A stretch of 64,000 nucleotides of DNA from Guyanagaster necrorhizus (lineage: Eukaryota > Basidiomycota > Agaricomycetes > Agaricales > Physalacriaceae). Shown here one piece after another: positions 10,915 to 21,637 of this stretch. Numbering within the stretch: position 1 is the stretch's first letter; every line of letters begins with the position of its first letter. Below the pieces are notes generated by a model that had not been told where the DNA came from, searched no databases, and saw only the letters and a program-made list of their open reading frames with translations. The position numbers and the translations under genes were made by a program. The stretch lies in assembly GCF_019112545.1 (NCBI RefSeq), contig NW_025064880.1, positions 1,059,719 through 1,123,718 on the forward strand, written 5' to 3'.

Positions 10915-11890
10915 TTAACTCTGTGAAGCTCACTCAACTTTTTCTTATTCATGTCTTCTCTAAATATGGGATTCCCAGTCATATCACCTTGGATCATGGC
11001 TCTGAATTCATTTCTCAATTTACTCACACCTTAGCCATAGCTCTTGATATAGAACTCCACCTTACTTCTGGTTATCATTCAGAGGCTGACAGACAAACTG
11101 AATGGGCAAATGAAACTTTGAAATAGTATATCCACATCTACTGCTCCTACCAACAGGACAACTGGAACACTCTCCTACCTATTGCTGAGTTTACATACAA
11201 CAATGCTCCTAATGCATCTACTGAAATTTTCTCATTTTTTGCCAACAAGGACTACCACTCTAACATCACCATTCACTCTGAAAGGGATATCATCTCCACT
11301 CAGGCCTAAGACTTTGCAGTTGACCTTGATAAACTCTATCAAATATTAAAAGATGAAATCTTTAAGGCTCAGACTTGCTATAAGACTCAAGCAGATAAGC
11401 ATTGGATTCTGGCACTCCTGTTCATAGTGGGTGATAAGGTCTACCTCAGTTCTAAACATATCAAAACTATCTGTCTAACTAAAAAATTCTTAGAGAAATA
11501 TCTCAGCCCTTTTGAAATCATAGCCCAACTGGATTCTCACTCTTTTATGCTGAGGCTTCTGCCAGATCTCTGATCTATTCACTCAGTCTTTCATATATCA
11601 CAATTAAGAAGAAAACACCATCCCTAACCAAATCCAACCATTACTGCTTTCAGTTGAAGTTGATAGAGAAGAACATTTTGAAATAGCCCAAATCCTCAAC
11701 TCTAAACTGAACTGCCAGTTCTGCTGCCCACTGCTATACAAGATCCAGTGGCTAGGCTACAAAGGTACCAATAAAGAGTTTGCTTGATTACTGGCCTCTG
11801 AGTTCTCTACCAACAAATTCATTAAAGACTTTCACTATCAATACTCAGACAAACCAGGACTCTTGTCCAAAGTCATTCAAACATCCCATT
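10915..11890 (+). pseudogene. A2 integrase core and chromodomain
   Basis: Starts inside the integrase core at LTQLFLIHVFSKYGIP, includes the second catalytic Asp as DHGSEF (LDHGSEF, near 10990) and the Glu in ADRQTEWANE (near 11090), then the GPF-type C-terminal block and a chromodomain (YKIQWLGYKGTNKEF near 11737-11785). The first catalytic Asp and the zinc domain are absent. Because the junction is in frame, gag and integrase form one 221-codon open frame at 10461-11126 ending TAG. Confidence 0.84.
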
Positions 11891-12073
11891 CCTAATACAA
11901 TGCTACTCTAGACATCACCAGCACCCCACCTTACTATTTCAATTCTAACCACTAATTACCACTATTCAATCACTCTTTGTACACTTTCAAAGTCAAAAAA
12001 TCTTGCATTTACATTTTTGTCCACTATCAACATCTGATGTCCTGTTCTATATATATTTCATACAAAATATTTT

Positions 12074-13290
12074 TTACAAAGAAATGGAATCTGACAAGCT
12101 CACACTAAAACCTGAACTCTCTCCTCACTCCTTCAACTCCTCTATATCCTTGTCCAGCATCTTCAACATCATCTCTCAAAGATTCTCCACCTTCTGATTT
12201 CTCTCATTCTTGAAAATCAGTCAGGCCTTCTTTCAGGCCTCCATTTTGGACTCTGAAAATAGCTCTAAAGGAGACAACATATTGTCAGAACTATAGTTGT
12301 CTTGAAGATCTGCTATAGTACTATGAATATCCACCATCTTGTCTGCCAACTCATCCATGCAACACATCAACTTGCATATCAATTTTGAGAGTTGGTAGAG
12401 ACCAGTGGAGATCTCTATGCTACTAATCATCTCACTTGCAGTGACACTCCAGTTGAATAAACAGGCAATCTTTTTAATCTTGCAATACATGCAAGTCTGC
12501 TCACACCTAGTGTTTTCAGTGGCTGGGTGTGCATAACAATGGGCATCATCTTAGTGACAGTGTACACAGCTTCTTGAGAACAAAAGCTAAGTCAAACTAT
12601 GCAAGAAAACCAAGACACTTACTTTCACCATCTAACAACTCTTCATCTTCCACCAGCCCCACCACTTTCAACTTCATCTGCTTCTTGAGACTAGCAACCA
12701 CCTCTGTCCCACTGCCATCCACTATACTCTTCAACCTGAACTTGTGTTTATAACCCTTCTTCACTAGACCTACTGTCTTTCTCTTCTCCTCTTCAGAGTT
12801 CTCTCAGATTCTTCTGACTCATTGTCTCTTTTGGTCTTCTTATCTTACTCACCATTGGACTCCAGAGGCATATGGCCAGTCATCTTCTTAAAGCAAAGAC
12901 TAAGACTAGGACCAAACTGTTCTGCCAGCACTTGATGCAGCTGAAAATCAACAGTCTCTATGGGAGTCATCTGCAACTCATCCTCTGTAACCATCTTCTT
13001 TTGCTCTACCTCTGAGACTAAAGCCCTTGTCACAGCCTCTATAGCCTCTCTCTTCTCAGCCTCCCTTTAAGCCACTTCTCTCAATGCCTCCTCTGCCTTC
13101 TTAGCCCATCTCTCTATGGCCTGCTGGACCTTCTCCCTCTTCCTCTCTAATTCCTTCTTCTGCTCTCTTTTCTATACCTCTCAGACCACATGGTCTGCTC
13201 AGATCTTTTCCTGCTTCTCTTGCTATCAGAGATGGATCCCTTCACCAGAGGATCAGAAGTGTCTGAGCAACAATATATAGTGAGTGATAA
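12074..13290 (-). pseudogene. A2 antisense accessory gene (coiled coil, Cys-rich)
   Basis: Lies between the chromodomain and the 3' LTR, on the strand opposite to gag-pol. An E/K-rich coiled-coil part (13260 down to 12640) is followed by a GTAAGT donor at about 12625-12633 and a degraded acceptor (CAA instead of CAG, near 12579), then a Cys/Lys motif CKIKKIACLFN at 12450-12482 and a second helical part ending S-L-S-D-S-I-S-L-stop (TAA at 12074-12076). The same order, splice position and C-terminal ending occur in A4. Several stops break it. Function unknown; the Cys pairs suggest a zinc-binding domain. Confidence 0.62.
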
Positions 13291-13428
13291 TATAGTCTCA
13301 ATTAGGCAATGATAGTGGCATCAGATCAAGCTGCAAAAAACTTCTGCAGCTACCAACAATCTTCCAGATGGTCTCACTAGCCATCAGGATCTGCACTCTT
13401 GAGAGCAAGAATACTAATGGGAGAATAC

Positions 13429-13750
13429 TGTTATATGCATGCCACCAGCCTCTGTATCACCTCAATCAACTATGAATTCAATTATGCTATCCACCAGACT
13501 CTAGCCACTTTCTATTACCTACTAATTTCATTTCACCATTGTTATTTCACATCTGTATTTCACATTGTAATATCTAGATCCTAAACTCAATAGTGAATAT
13601 TGATATTAGAACCCAACTCAGAATTAGCTATCATTAGTATATATAGCCATGTATATCATTATAACTACTCAGTTCAAATATCAACTTGGATAGCCATTCA
13701 CACTTTGTGCTCACTTCAACTCCTCTCTACCTTGTCTGACAGACTCCACT
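13429..13750 (+). repeat. A2 3' LTR, left part
   Basis: Begins TGTTATATGCATGCC after the purine-rich AATGGGAGAATAC. It is interrupted at GACTCCACT by B3 and resumes at 22163 with the duplicated CCACT. Confidence 0.92.
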
Positions 13751-14275
13751 TGTTACAATTTTTCCTATTTTCTTCCTATTTTCCTTTCCTTTTCCTCAGA
13801 AATGACCTCTATCTTTGCTTAGTCAGAGCACTTAGGCCAGTGCTTATGACTGTGGGAACACTTAGCTCAGCAACCCAGTCGGCCATTCTCCTATTACACT
13901 GCTGTGTGCTGTGAAGGGAGAGACAATGCTCTTTTTGTCCTCAAATTGCAGTGCACAACCACAGCTCTGCAGCAAGACAACAGCTTTTGTGGAGAGCCTG
14001 GCAACGGTAGGGGAAACAGCTCTACAGCAGACAATATCTTTTGTGAACAGTTATTTATAATGCGATAACAGAATAGTATTTAAGTAGCTTAGTTCTCACT
14101 GTAATACCCTAGTCTTGAACTAAAGTTTTACTTCATCATCTTATCTCAAGCAAACTGCAATGCCTTGACAACACAATGCTAGTCACACACAAGTGAACTC
14201 TGACAGTATAACCTGAAGTGTGAGGTTCTGTCAGTTTATCACGTGTCTCTAGTCACGTGGAATTTAGGCTTAACA
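13751..14275 (+). repeat. B3 5' LTR (525 bp)
   Basis: TGTTAC...TTAACA. TATA box TATTTAAG at 14077; predicted transcript start AGTCTTGAACTAA at 14111-14123, 34 nt downstream. Confidence 0.96.
14077..14123 (+). promoter_or_regulatory. B3 core promoter and predicted mRNA 5' end
   Basis: TATTTAAG at 14077-14084, then AGTCTTGAACTAA from 14111. The second stretch complements the primer site at 14277-14289 apart from one CpG transition. The 34 nt distance is the same in B1, B4, B6, B7, B8, B10 and A2 (33-36 nt in A1, A4 and B9). Confidence 0.7.
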
Positions 14276-14276
14276 A

Positions 14277-14289
14277 TTAGTTCGAGACT
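14277..14289 (+). promoter_or_regulatory. B3 self-priming primer-binding site
   Basis: TTAGTTCGAGACT, one base after the LTR. Its reverse complement is AGTCTCGAACTAA; the LTR carries AGTCTTGAACTAA at 14111, the single difference being CG to TG. Other B copies use a different pair, so both sides changed together. Confidence 0.75.
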
Positions 14290-14331
14290 TCTTGCTTCCT
14301 TTTCTCAAGCCTATTTATGCTGAGAAACTGA

Positions 14332-15543
14332 ATGCTCCCTGCTCTAAATCCATCCAATCCAAACTTTACTCATGAGTTCTTTGAACTCTTAGCTTCTATC
14401 ATTGGAACCTTGATCGGTTTGTTGGTGATCATACAGCTATGCCATGGATGCCAATCTATTACTGCCTGGGCCATCCGACACTACCAAGAATTCCAGCACA
14501 TCCGTACCATCCTCCGAAATATCACACCAGACCTCCCCCTCCACGACATCTCTGCCTCTGTCTGAAACTCTATCCGACACCCTAAAGAAACAGAAGACAA
14601 GCCTGGGAGCTTGACTCAAAGGTGTTCTAGGAAAGAGGAGGAGCAGCAGTGGCCACACGGATACCCCCCAAGACCCCCATCAGCAGTCGTCCAAGACTCT
14701 GGAAACCCTTGGGCTACAGGGTTTCGACAATCCTGACCCAACACCCCCCTCCCTGCCTCTAAGCACAGCATCAACACGTCAAGGACAACCATCACCCAGT
14801 CTGGAATTGGGTGTCAGGCTAGAGACTCCTTGGATGCTGTTCAGATGGCTCCAGCAGCCAGAAGTACCACAAGGAGCAGTGGAAGGGGAACAAGGGTCAG
14901 TAGTCCTGACTCCTTCTTTGATGACACCAACAGAAACGAGGTCCGATACTGGCAAGCAGCATCAAGAGCTGCCAGCAGGTTGGAACAAGGAGAGAGAACC
15001 CGCCTACCAAGGGGTGGTCCAGTGGTACCAAACACAATACGGCCGACCCCCCACTCCCTTGCCAACTACCTCGATACCACAGTTGGCACTCCTGACTCTC
15101 CATTCTGGGAACCGGCCACTCCCATCAGTGAGCCCGACCCCTGGACAGGACCAGCCAGAGTTGTCCATGCTGATGACTACTACTGTAGGGAGCTGACACT
15201 CCTCAGCGATGACCACCCATTATCATACAGGACAGACACCATCACTGAAACTGATGATATTCCCATCCAGGGAGATAGAATACCATCAGACCTCGGATCA
15301 ATCAGGGACGACGATGAACATATCGACCTCACCAGGGACCTCAAAAGGGTCCTCGATGGGCCAATCACCGCCCTCTTCCTCTGCCCCTATTTCTACAGAA
15401 ACTTCTGCCGATATCACAGAGCAGTGGTGCCACCAGCAGAAGGAGAAGAGGAGCAGTTTGACCAGGAGCTTGCTCCTCAACCCAGACCCGATGATGCCAA
15501 GTCAAGCACTCAGCCCCAGCCTCCCCACCCTGGAAACCTATAG
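14332..15543 (+). pseudogene. B3 ORF1: leader protein with membrane helix
   Basis: About 404 codons in one frame from the ATG at 14332, broken by two TGA codons (about 14563 and 14737). Residues 19-36 (LLASIIGTLIGLLVIIQL) form an uncharged hydrophobic segment, long enough to cross a membrane, after a short polar N-terminus. The rest is P/S/T/Q-rich and acidic, without recognised domain. The same N-terminus recurs in B4, B6 and B9, so it is a real element gene. It precedes gag and overlaps the gag frame (offset +1) over 14807-15543. Role unknown; membrane targeting of Gag is a guess. Confidence 0.65.
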
Positions 15544-17329
15544 CCAGCAAGACAGTTCCCTCCTCAAGGGGACCACCAACAAGGGGGCCGAAGGGGATGA
15601 CGAGGCTGAGGGAGAGGACCAAGAGGGCCGAGCAGTGGACCCCATCCTTGAGTGGGGAAGTATCGTCAGTATGACCACACGGCAAGAACAGGAGAAGAAA
15701 CGACAAGAATGAGAGGCATAGGAAGAGGAATTTATTTGGTTATACCAGGAGCAGGCAGCCGAATTATGGAGGGATGATCTCTGGCTACGATCATCCCTGG
15801 GGCGAAGGTATACTGCTGCAGATCCTGTCGAACAGGAGGAAATTTTACAGTATGCTATGACAGAGCATGCAATTTTTAATTTCAATCAATGCTTCTTACA
15901 TTATCAGATGATGGCGATGCCACCATATAGATCTTGATTTGGTAAGTGGGAACCACTGCTGCCATGGATGCCGAGCATGATGCCACCCAAAACGGCAAAC
16001 ATGGCATCCTCAATTTGAATGGTGACATCAAGATACTTGCTCGCCACCTCAGCCGTCCACAGCATGGCATCTCAGCTGACTCGATCCTATGCACAGCCAA
16101 GAATCTATCACCCAAACCCATGGACTGGCACAGAGAGCCGATTACTGGGAGGGCAGCCACCACCAGATGAAGCAACCGGATCAGCCCCAACTGATGAGAA
16201 AAAAGATGACCCCGAGGCCGTAGCCCAGGGGTGGATGATCAAAGATGGATGGATCATCAAGAAGGAGGGACCACCAACCCCAAGAAGCCCTGTTGCTGAT
16301 GACGGGTCCCTGCATTCCTTTCCGGGGCCCCCAACAGATTGGGCCGGTCTCCCTGAGGGGGAACTTCCCAATCCGATGGCACCTCTCGATCCGAAGGCAC
16401 ATATATTGAACATCAGGCCAATGCTCGGGAGGGAGCCCCTCCCTTTTAAGGGGGCTTCAGACGATATTGACCATTTCCTCATGGATTGCGACCAATATTT
16501 CCAGGTCTTCGCCTCGTATTTCCTTCACGACATGTACAAGGTGAACTATGCAACCACCTACTTCAAGGACAAGGCAAAAGTATAGTGGGTACTACTGGCC
16601 CCTAACTTCTGGTCGACCACCCAACAACACAATCGGTACCCTGCCTGGACAGTACTGAAACAGATGATCCATGACAAGTTCATGGATCCAGCAGTCTGAG
16701 AAGTGCACAAATCAAAGATGAAGGAATATAGAATGGGTGACAAGACAGCGCCTGATTACTTCAATGAATTGGAGCAACTCAGAAAGCTTGCAGGAATTCA
16801 GGAGGACATCGCAGACTCAGGATGGATGGTCAAGTATATGAAGCAGGGAGTACCACCTCATTACCTAAAGACCATCTTGGACCTCGGCCACAGTGTCCCA
16901 GTCAGGTACGACGATTGGAAGGCCCGAATCGTCCTAATGTGGCAGGAACGACAGCAACAGAAGGCAGAAGTGACAAACCTGTGGGACCAGCACAGGTATC
17001 AGGGACAGAGCTCAAAGCCCTCCACCTCCCACATGACCACATCCGCCAGACCCAGCGGCTCAGCCCCAACTTCCAAGAACGACAGGAAGCAAACTGGTAA
17101 GGGTCCAAGTATCAGAACGGGCAAGCAGATCGACATGGATCACCTCAAGAAGGAGGGGAAGTGCTTCAATTGTGGCCAACCCAGCCACATGGCATGGAAC
17201 TGCCCAGAGAAGAAGAATAAATGCATGCGGGAGGACATCAGAGCACAGATTGTGGAGCTAACAAAGGAAGCTCAGAACCTCGGGGATGACAACAAACCTG
17301 AGGAGGTAAAAGATGGGGCCAAGCAGTAG
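15491..17329 (+). pseudogene. B3 gag (capsid and CCHC nucleocapsid)
   Basis: About 610 codons; start uncertain (ATG at 15491 or 15209). An acidic region and a Pro-rich region are followed by the Ty3-type capsid (PLPFKGASDDIDHFLMDCD, about 16437-16495; then DPAV, HKSKMKEYRMGD, FNELEQL near 16690-16775) and a zinc knuckle CFNCGQPSHMAWNC (17162-17203, CX2CX4HX4C). It ends at TAG 17327-17329. Stops near 15712, 15937, 16017, 16585 and 16698 are mostly TGA. GTA-AAA-GAT at 17306-17314 lies 21 nt before the stop and is the likely -1 frameshift region into pol. Confidence 0.82.
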
Positions 17330-20300
17330 GCGATTCAACTGCCTCAGCCAAAGGAACAAGTAACGGGTCACAATCTGCTGGACAGACTGACATTTTATCT
17401 TCTATAGTATTACCACCTATGTCTAAATTATGCATGCATTCAAATATACCTGACCACGTTACTCAGAAACCAGAATCGCCTAAGAAATCGACTTCTATAA
17501 CTCAAGCACCAACGAAGGGCCAAAGAAGGGCAGAGAGCCCTAATAAAGGTAAATCATCACTTAAAGATCATCAAGCTAAAATTATAAAACAGACTCAATT
17601 GCCTTCGGGCTGAACAGGGGCAGCGAGCCCCACAGTCTGGCTCAAGCCATTCAATACTGAATGGACTTGGCAAGCAATCAAAGATGCGAAAAATGAAGCA
17701 GCAGCAGCAGCTGTACTCAAGAATTGGGTACACAAAATCCGCATCAAGGAGGTGATCAATGACATGATCACAGGGATGCAGAACGCAGAAAGATGCCGGG
17801 CCTTGGAATGGCTTGACAAATTGCATGGACCCCGAAAGTTCATTCGATGAACTAAGTCCTCTGGACAAGATCTGGTAACCAAGGCACAGATCAAGACATT
17901 AATGTCTCGATCTACCCATGCAGTCACTGCCCTGATTGACAGTGGCTGCACAGGAAGTTCCATCAACCGAGCTTTCATCACCAAGCATCAACTACCTACT
18001 CAGGCAACAGCAGCCCCAATTCTGGTCTATAATGCAGATGGAACAAAGAATCAAGCAGGGTCAATCACTGAGTATGTCAAGCTCAGACTCACTATTGGTG
18101 ATCACTCAGAATGAATCGACTTAGCCATAACCGATCTAGGAACCAGGGAGGTATTCCTTGGTCATGATTGGTTAATCAGACACAACCTCTTAATCAATTG
18201 GAAAACCAGATGCATCATCTTTGCTCGATGTCACTGCCAGAAAATTCTGTTTGAACTACCAGATGAAGATCCCAAGGACCGATGGGATGAAGAAATGGAG
18301 GATGGTGAAACGATACTCACTGTCAACCTGCAAAGGGCCATCGACATATGGGCAATACACCATGCCAATGACCTAGCAGCAAAGGCTAATGCTGCAAAAG
18401 AAGAAAGAACATTCAAGGAAATGGTACCAACGTGGGCACAGGACTACCAGGATTTATTTGAAAAAGAAAGTTTCGATGAACTACCCAATGCCAAACCCTG
18501 GGACCATGCCATCAAATTAATCCCCAATGCCAATGCAAATCTGGATTGCAAGTGCTATCCACTCAGCAATAACGAACAACAGGAGCTCGATAAGTTCTTG
18601 GATGAGAACTTATCTAGCGGGAGAATTCACCCATCGAAATCACTGATGGCGTCTCCCTTCTTCTTCATCAAAAAAAAGGATGGGAAGCTTCGGCCTGTAC
18701 AAGATTATCGGAAGTTAAATGAGATGACAATCAAGAATCGTTATCCACTTCCTTTAATTGCAGAATTAATGGACAAGCTCCAAGGTGCCAAATACTATAC
18801 CAAACTTGATGTGTGATGGGGATACAACAATGTACGGATCAAAGAAGGCGATGAATGGAAGGCCGCTTTTTGGACCAACCGTGGTCTGTTCAAACTGATG
18901 GTCATATTCTTCAGATTAACCAACTCCCCAGCAACATTCCAGTGGATGATGAACAATATCTTTAAAGATCTCATCGCCACTGGAAAAGTAACAATCTACC
19001 TGGATGATATCCTCATCATGACTAAAACCAAGGAAGAACACAGGATGGTCATATGACAAGTGCTATCATGGATGAGGAAACACTGACTCTTTCTCAAGGC
19101 TGAGAAATGTGAATTCGAGGTACTAGAAACCAAGTACCTCAAAGTCATTATCAGTGAAGGAAGCATTCGGATGAACCCCATCAAAATAGCGGGAGTAACC
19201 GAGTGGCCGGAACCAAACAAAAAGAAGGAATTACAATCCTTCTTAGGATTCACAAACTTCTACCGACAGTTCATTCAGGACTATAGCAAAATAGTCCGAC
19301 CAATGACACAACTAACTGGAAATTCCCCATGGAGTTGGGGAATTTCCCAACAGGCAGCATTCGACAATCTCAAATGCCGATTAGCCAAAGACATCATCTT
19401 GGCCATACCGAGCCAAGATGGGAAATTCTGAGTGGAAGCAGACTCTAGCAAGGGCACAGTTGGAGCTGTGCTCTCACAAGAACAAGACAATAAATGGCGA
19501 CCAGTCACATTTATGTCAAAGGCGCTCACAGTGACTGAGCGCAACTATGAAATCTATGACAAAGAACTCCTAGCCATAATGCTCACTCTTGCTGAATGGT
19601 GGCATTATCTCATTGGAGCAGTCCAGACCTTCGAGATCTGGACAGATCACCAGAACCTCTGATACTTCCAACAACCTCAAAAGCTTAATCACAGACAAGC
19701 ACGATGGGTAATGGAACTATCCGAATACGAATACACGCTACACCACAAAGCTGGCATAGCAAACAAGAAGGCCGATTTCCTCAGCCGCAGGGCAGATCAT
19801 AACCAAGGAGGAGATGACAACAAGGAGGTCATATTACTACAGCCAGAACACTTCTGGGCAATGATAATGCCTATGGAAGAAGAGATGCATGAACACATCA
19901 AGAGTGCCACAAGGGATCCTCACAAGTGGGATCAAAGAATTGCCCTATCACTCAACCACGAGTGAGGGCTGAAGAAAGAAGGGGGATTGATCCATTATGA
20001 TGGATGGATCTACATCCCCAGGGATCAAAAACTACATGGTGATATCATCGCCACATGTCATGATCATGCGACCGCTGGACATCCTGGGATCGCTAAGACC
20101 AAGGAACTGGTCTTGAGGGAATATTGGTGGCTGAAGATGGACTATGATATTGCCTGATATGTCAAAGCATGTGAGGTTTGCCAATGAGGCAAGACTTCAA
20201 CACAACCCAGAGCAGCACCGCTCCACCCGAACGAAGTCCCTTCTTCACCATGGACCCACATTTTGGTGGATATGATAACTGGACTTCCCAAAAGTGATGG

Positions 20301-21492
20301 CTATAATGCCATCATTGTCATAGTCAATTGCTTCTCGAAGGCGATCATTCCAATTGCCTGTTCAACAGAATTGACATCTGAGGGGTGGGCAAAAATACTA
20401 CGAGATGAGGTTTATGCAAAGTACAGCATGCCTCAGATAGTAATTTCAGACAGAGGACCACAATTCATCTCCAAATTCTTGGATGATTTGTACCGACTCC
20501 TGAATATCAAGAGGAATGCTTCGACAGCATACCATCCACAAACAGACAGCCAAATGGAACAGGCCAACTAAGAAATTGAAAAGTACTTACAGCTTTTCAT
20601 CAGCTACAGACAAGACGACTGAACGGAATGGCTCGCACTTGCAGCATTCCAGCACAATAACAGAATTCACTCTGCAACAGGTAAAACACCGTTCTTTGTG
20701 AACTACAGATGGAACCCACCAGTTGCGCAAACCGGTCAAGTCCATACAACAATGCCGGCTTCAACTACCTTTGCATCAACGATGGCAAAGATCCATGAGG
20801 AGACCAAGACTGCTCTTGACAAGGCTGCCTTAACAATGAAAAAGCAGTATGACAAACACAAACGCCCAGCTCATGAGTATTCAACCAACGACAAAGTTTG
20901 GTTGGATACCACAAATCTTCATCTCCCATGGCCAAAACAAAAACTGACAGACAGACAAACTGGACCCTTCAAGGTGATTGTGAAAATCGGCAAATCAGCA
21001 TACAAGTTGCAGCTCCCAGCAATTTGGAAAATTCATAATGTTTTTAATGAAACATTGTTAACACCATACATCGCACCGGCCTTTCCAAACCAAGAAAAAC
21101 CACCTCCACCACCAGCTGAACTCATTGATGATGAAGAACACTATGAAATCGATGAGGTACTAAACCACAAAACTCGAAAGGTTAAAGCACGAGGCGGAGG
21201 CATGAAAACAACCATTGACTATTTGGTCGGTTGGAAAAGGTATGGACCGGAGTCAAACCAGTGGGTCAACAAGAAATACATGAATGCTGCTGATGCAATT
21301 CATGACTATGAACTGCGAAACAACAAAATTACTATGGGACATACAATGAGAAGCAATATGTCTCAAGTACATGATGGATCCACAGGCAGCCTGCAACATA
21401 TTGAAAGTCACGACATAACGACAGACTCAAATGCCCAGTACAAAAACAGATATGGGCACAGCCCAATGCTCTCACAGTTCGAGATCCTGTGA
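17302..21492 (+). pseudogene. B3 pol (PR-RT-RH-IN-chromodomain)
   Basis: Reads in the -1 frame after gag. Domains in order: a linker (to 17880); protease ALIDSGCTGSS (about 17928-17960); RT with FFFIKKKDGKL (about 18660) and the catalytic YLDD (18997-19008); RNase H (about 19420-19790); the integrase zinc domain HDHATAGHPG...CEVC (about 20060-20190); core Asp in VDMITGLP (20266) and SDRGPQF (about 20446), Glu in TDSQMEQAN; a C-terminal block; and the chromodomain (about 21135-21310, YLVGWKRYGPESNQW). About 13 stops interrupt it, mostly TGA where Arg or Trp is expected. Catalytic residues otherwise look intact. Confidence 0.9.
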
Positions 21493-21617
21493 CAAGCACA
21501 CGAAATAACAAAGGGTCAATGTCTTTATGAATCTTCAATCAATGGATGGGTCCAGCAGATCACCCACCTTCTACGATGAGAGGGGGAGTCACATCCTTAA
21601 CTTAACCATCGGGATGA

Positions 21618-21637
21618 TGGTCTTAAGGAGGGGATAA
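21618..21637 (+). other. B3 polypurine tract
   Basis: Purine-rich AAGGAGGGGATAA directly before the 3' LTR, the usual plus-strand primer site. The same tract is seen before the B1, B2 and B10 3' LTRs. Confidence 0.75.

Larger units (their letters stand above)
9086..13750 (+). mobile_element. A2: internally deleted family A element (continues 22168-22328)
   Basis: 5' LTR, gag, a fused integrase, an antisense accessory gene and the first 322 bp of the 3' LTR, which is then split by B3; the rest of the LTR is at 22168-22328. Protease, RT and RNase H are missing. The bases flanking the two outer ends (AAGGG at 9081-9085, GTATG at 22329-22333) do not match, so the copy may be a recombinant of two neighbouring elements rather than one insertion with an internal loss. 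Confidence 0.87.

Noticed and set aside
14276..14300. tRNA-type primer-binding site
   Set aside because: No TGG-leading 3'-CCA complement follows any 5' LTR in either family; the self-complementary stretch explains the site better.
14332..14565. Reading the membrane helix of ORF1 as an envelope gene
   Set aside because: It is 5' of gag, has one short helix and shows no signal peptide with ectodomain layout; env-type genes of Gypsy elements lie after pol.
15365..15885. Minus-strand open frames over B3 ORF1/gag
   Set aside because: Shadows of the overlapping plus-strand frames; no similarity to other copies at protein level.
17325..17330. Gag stop readthrough as in gammaretroviruses
   Set aside because: The stop is well placed in five copies, but pol lies in the -1 frame in B3, B4 and B6, so readthrough alone would not give Gag-Pol.
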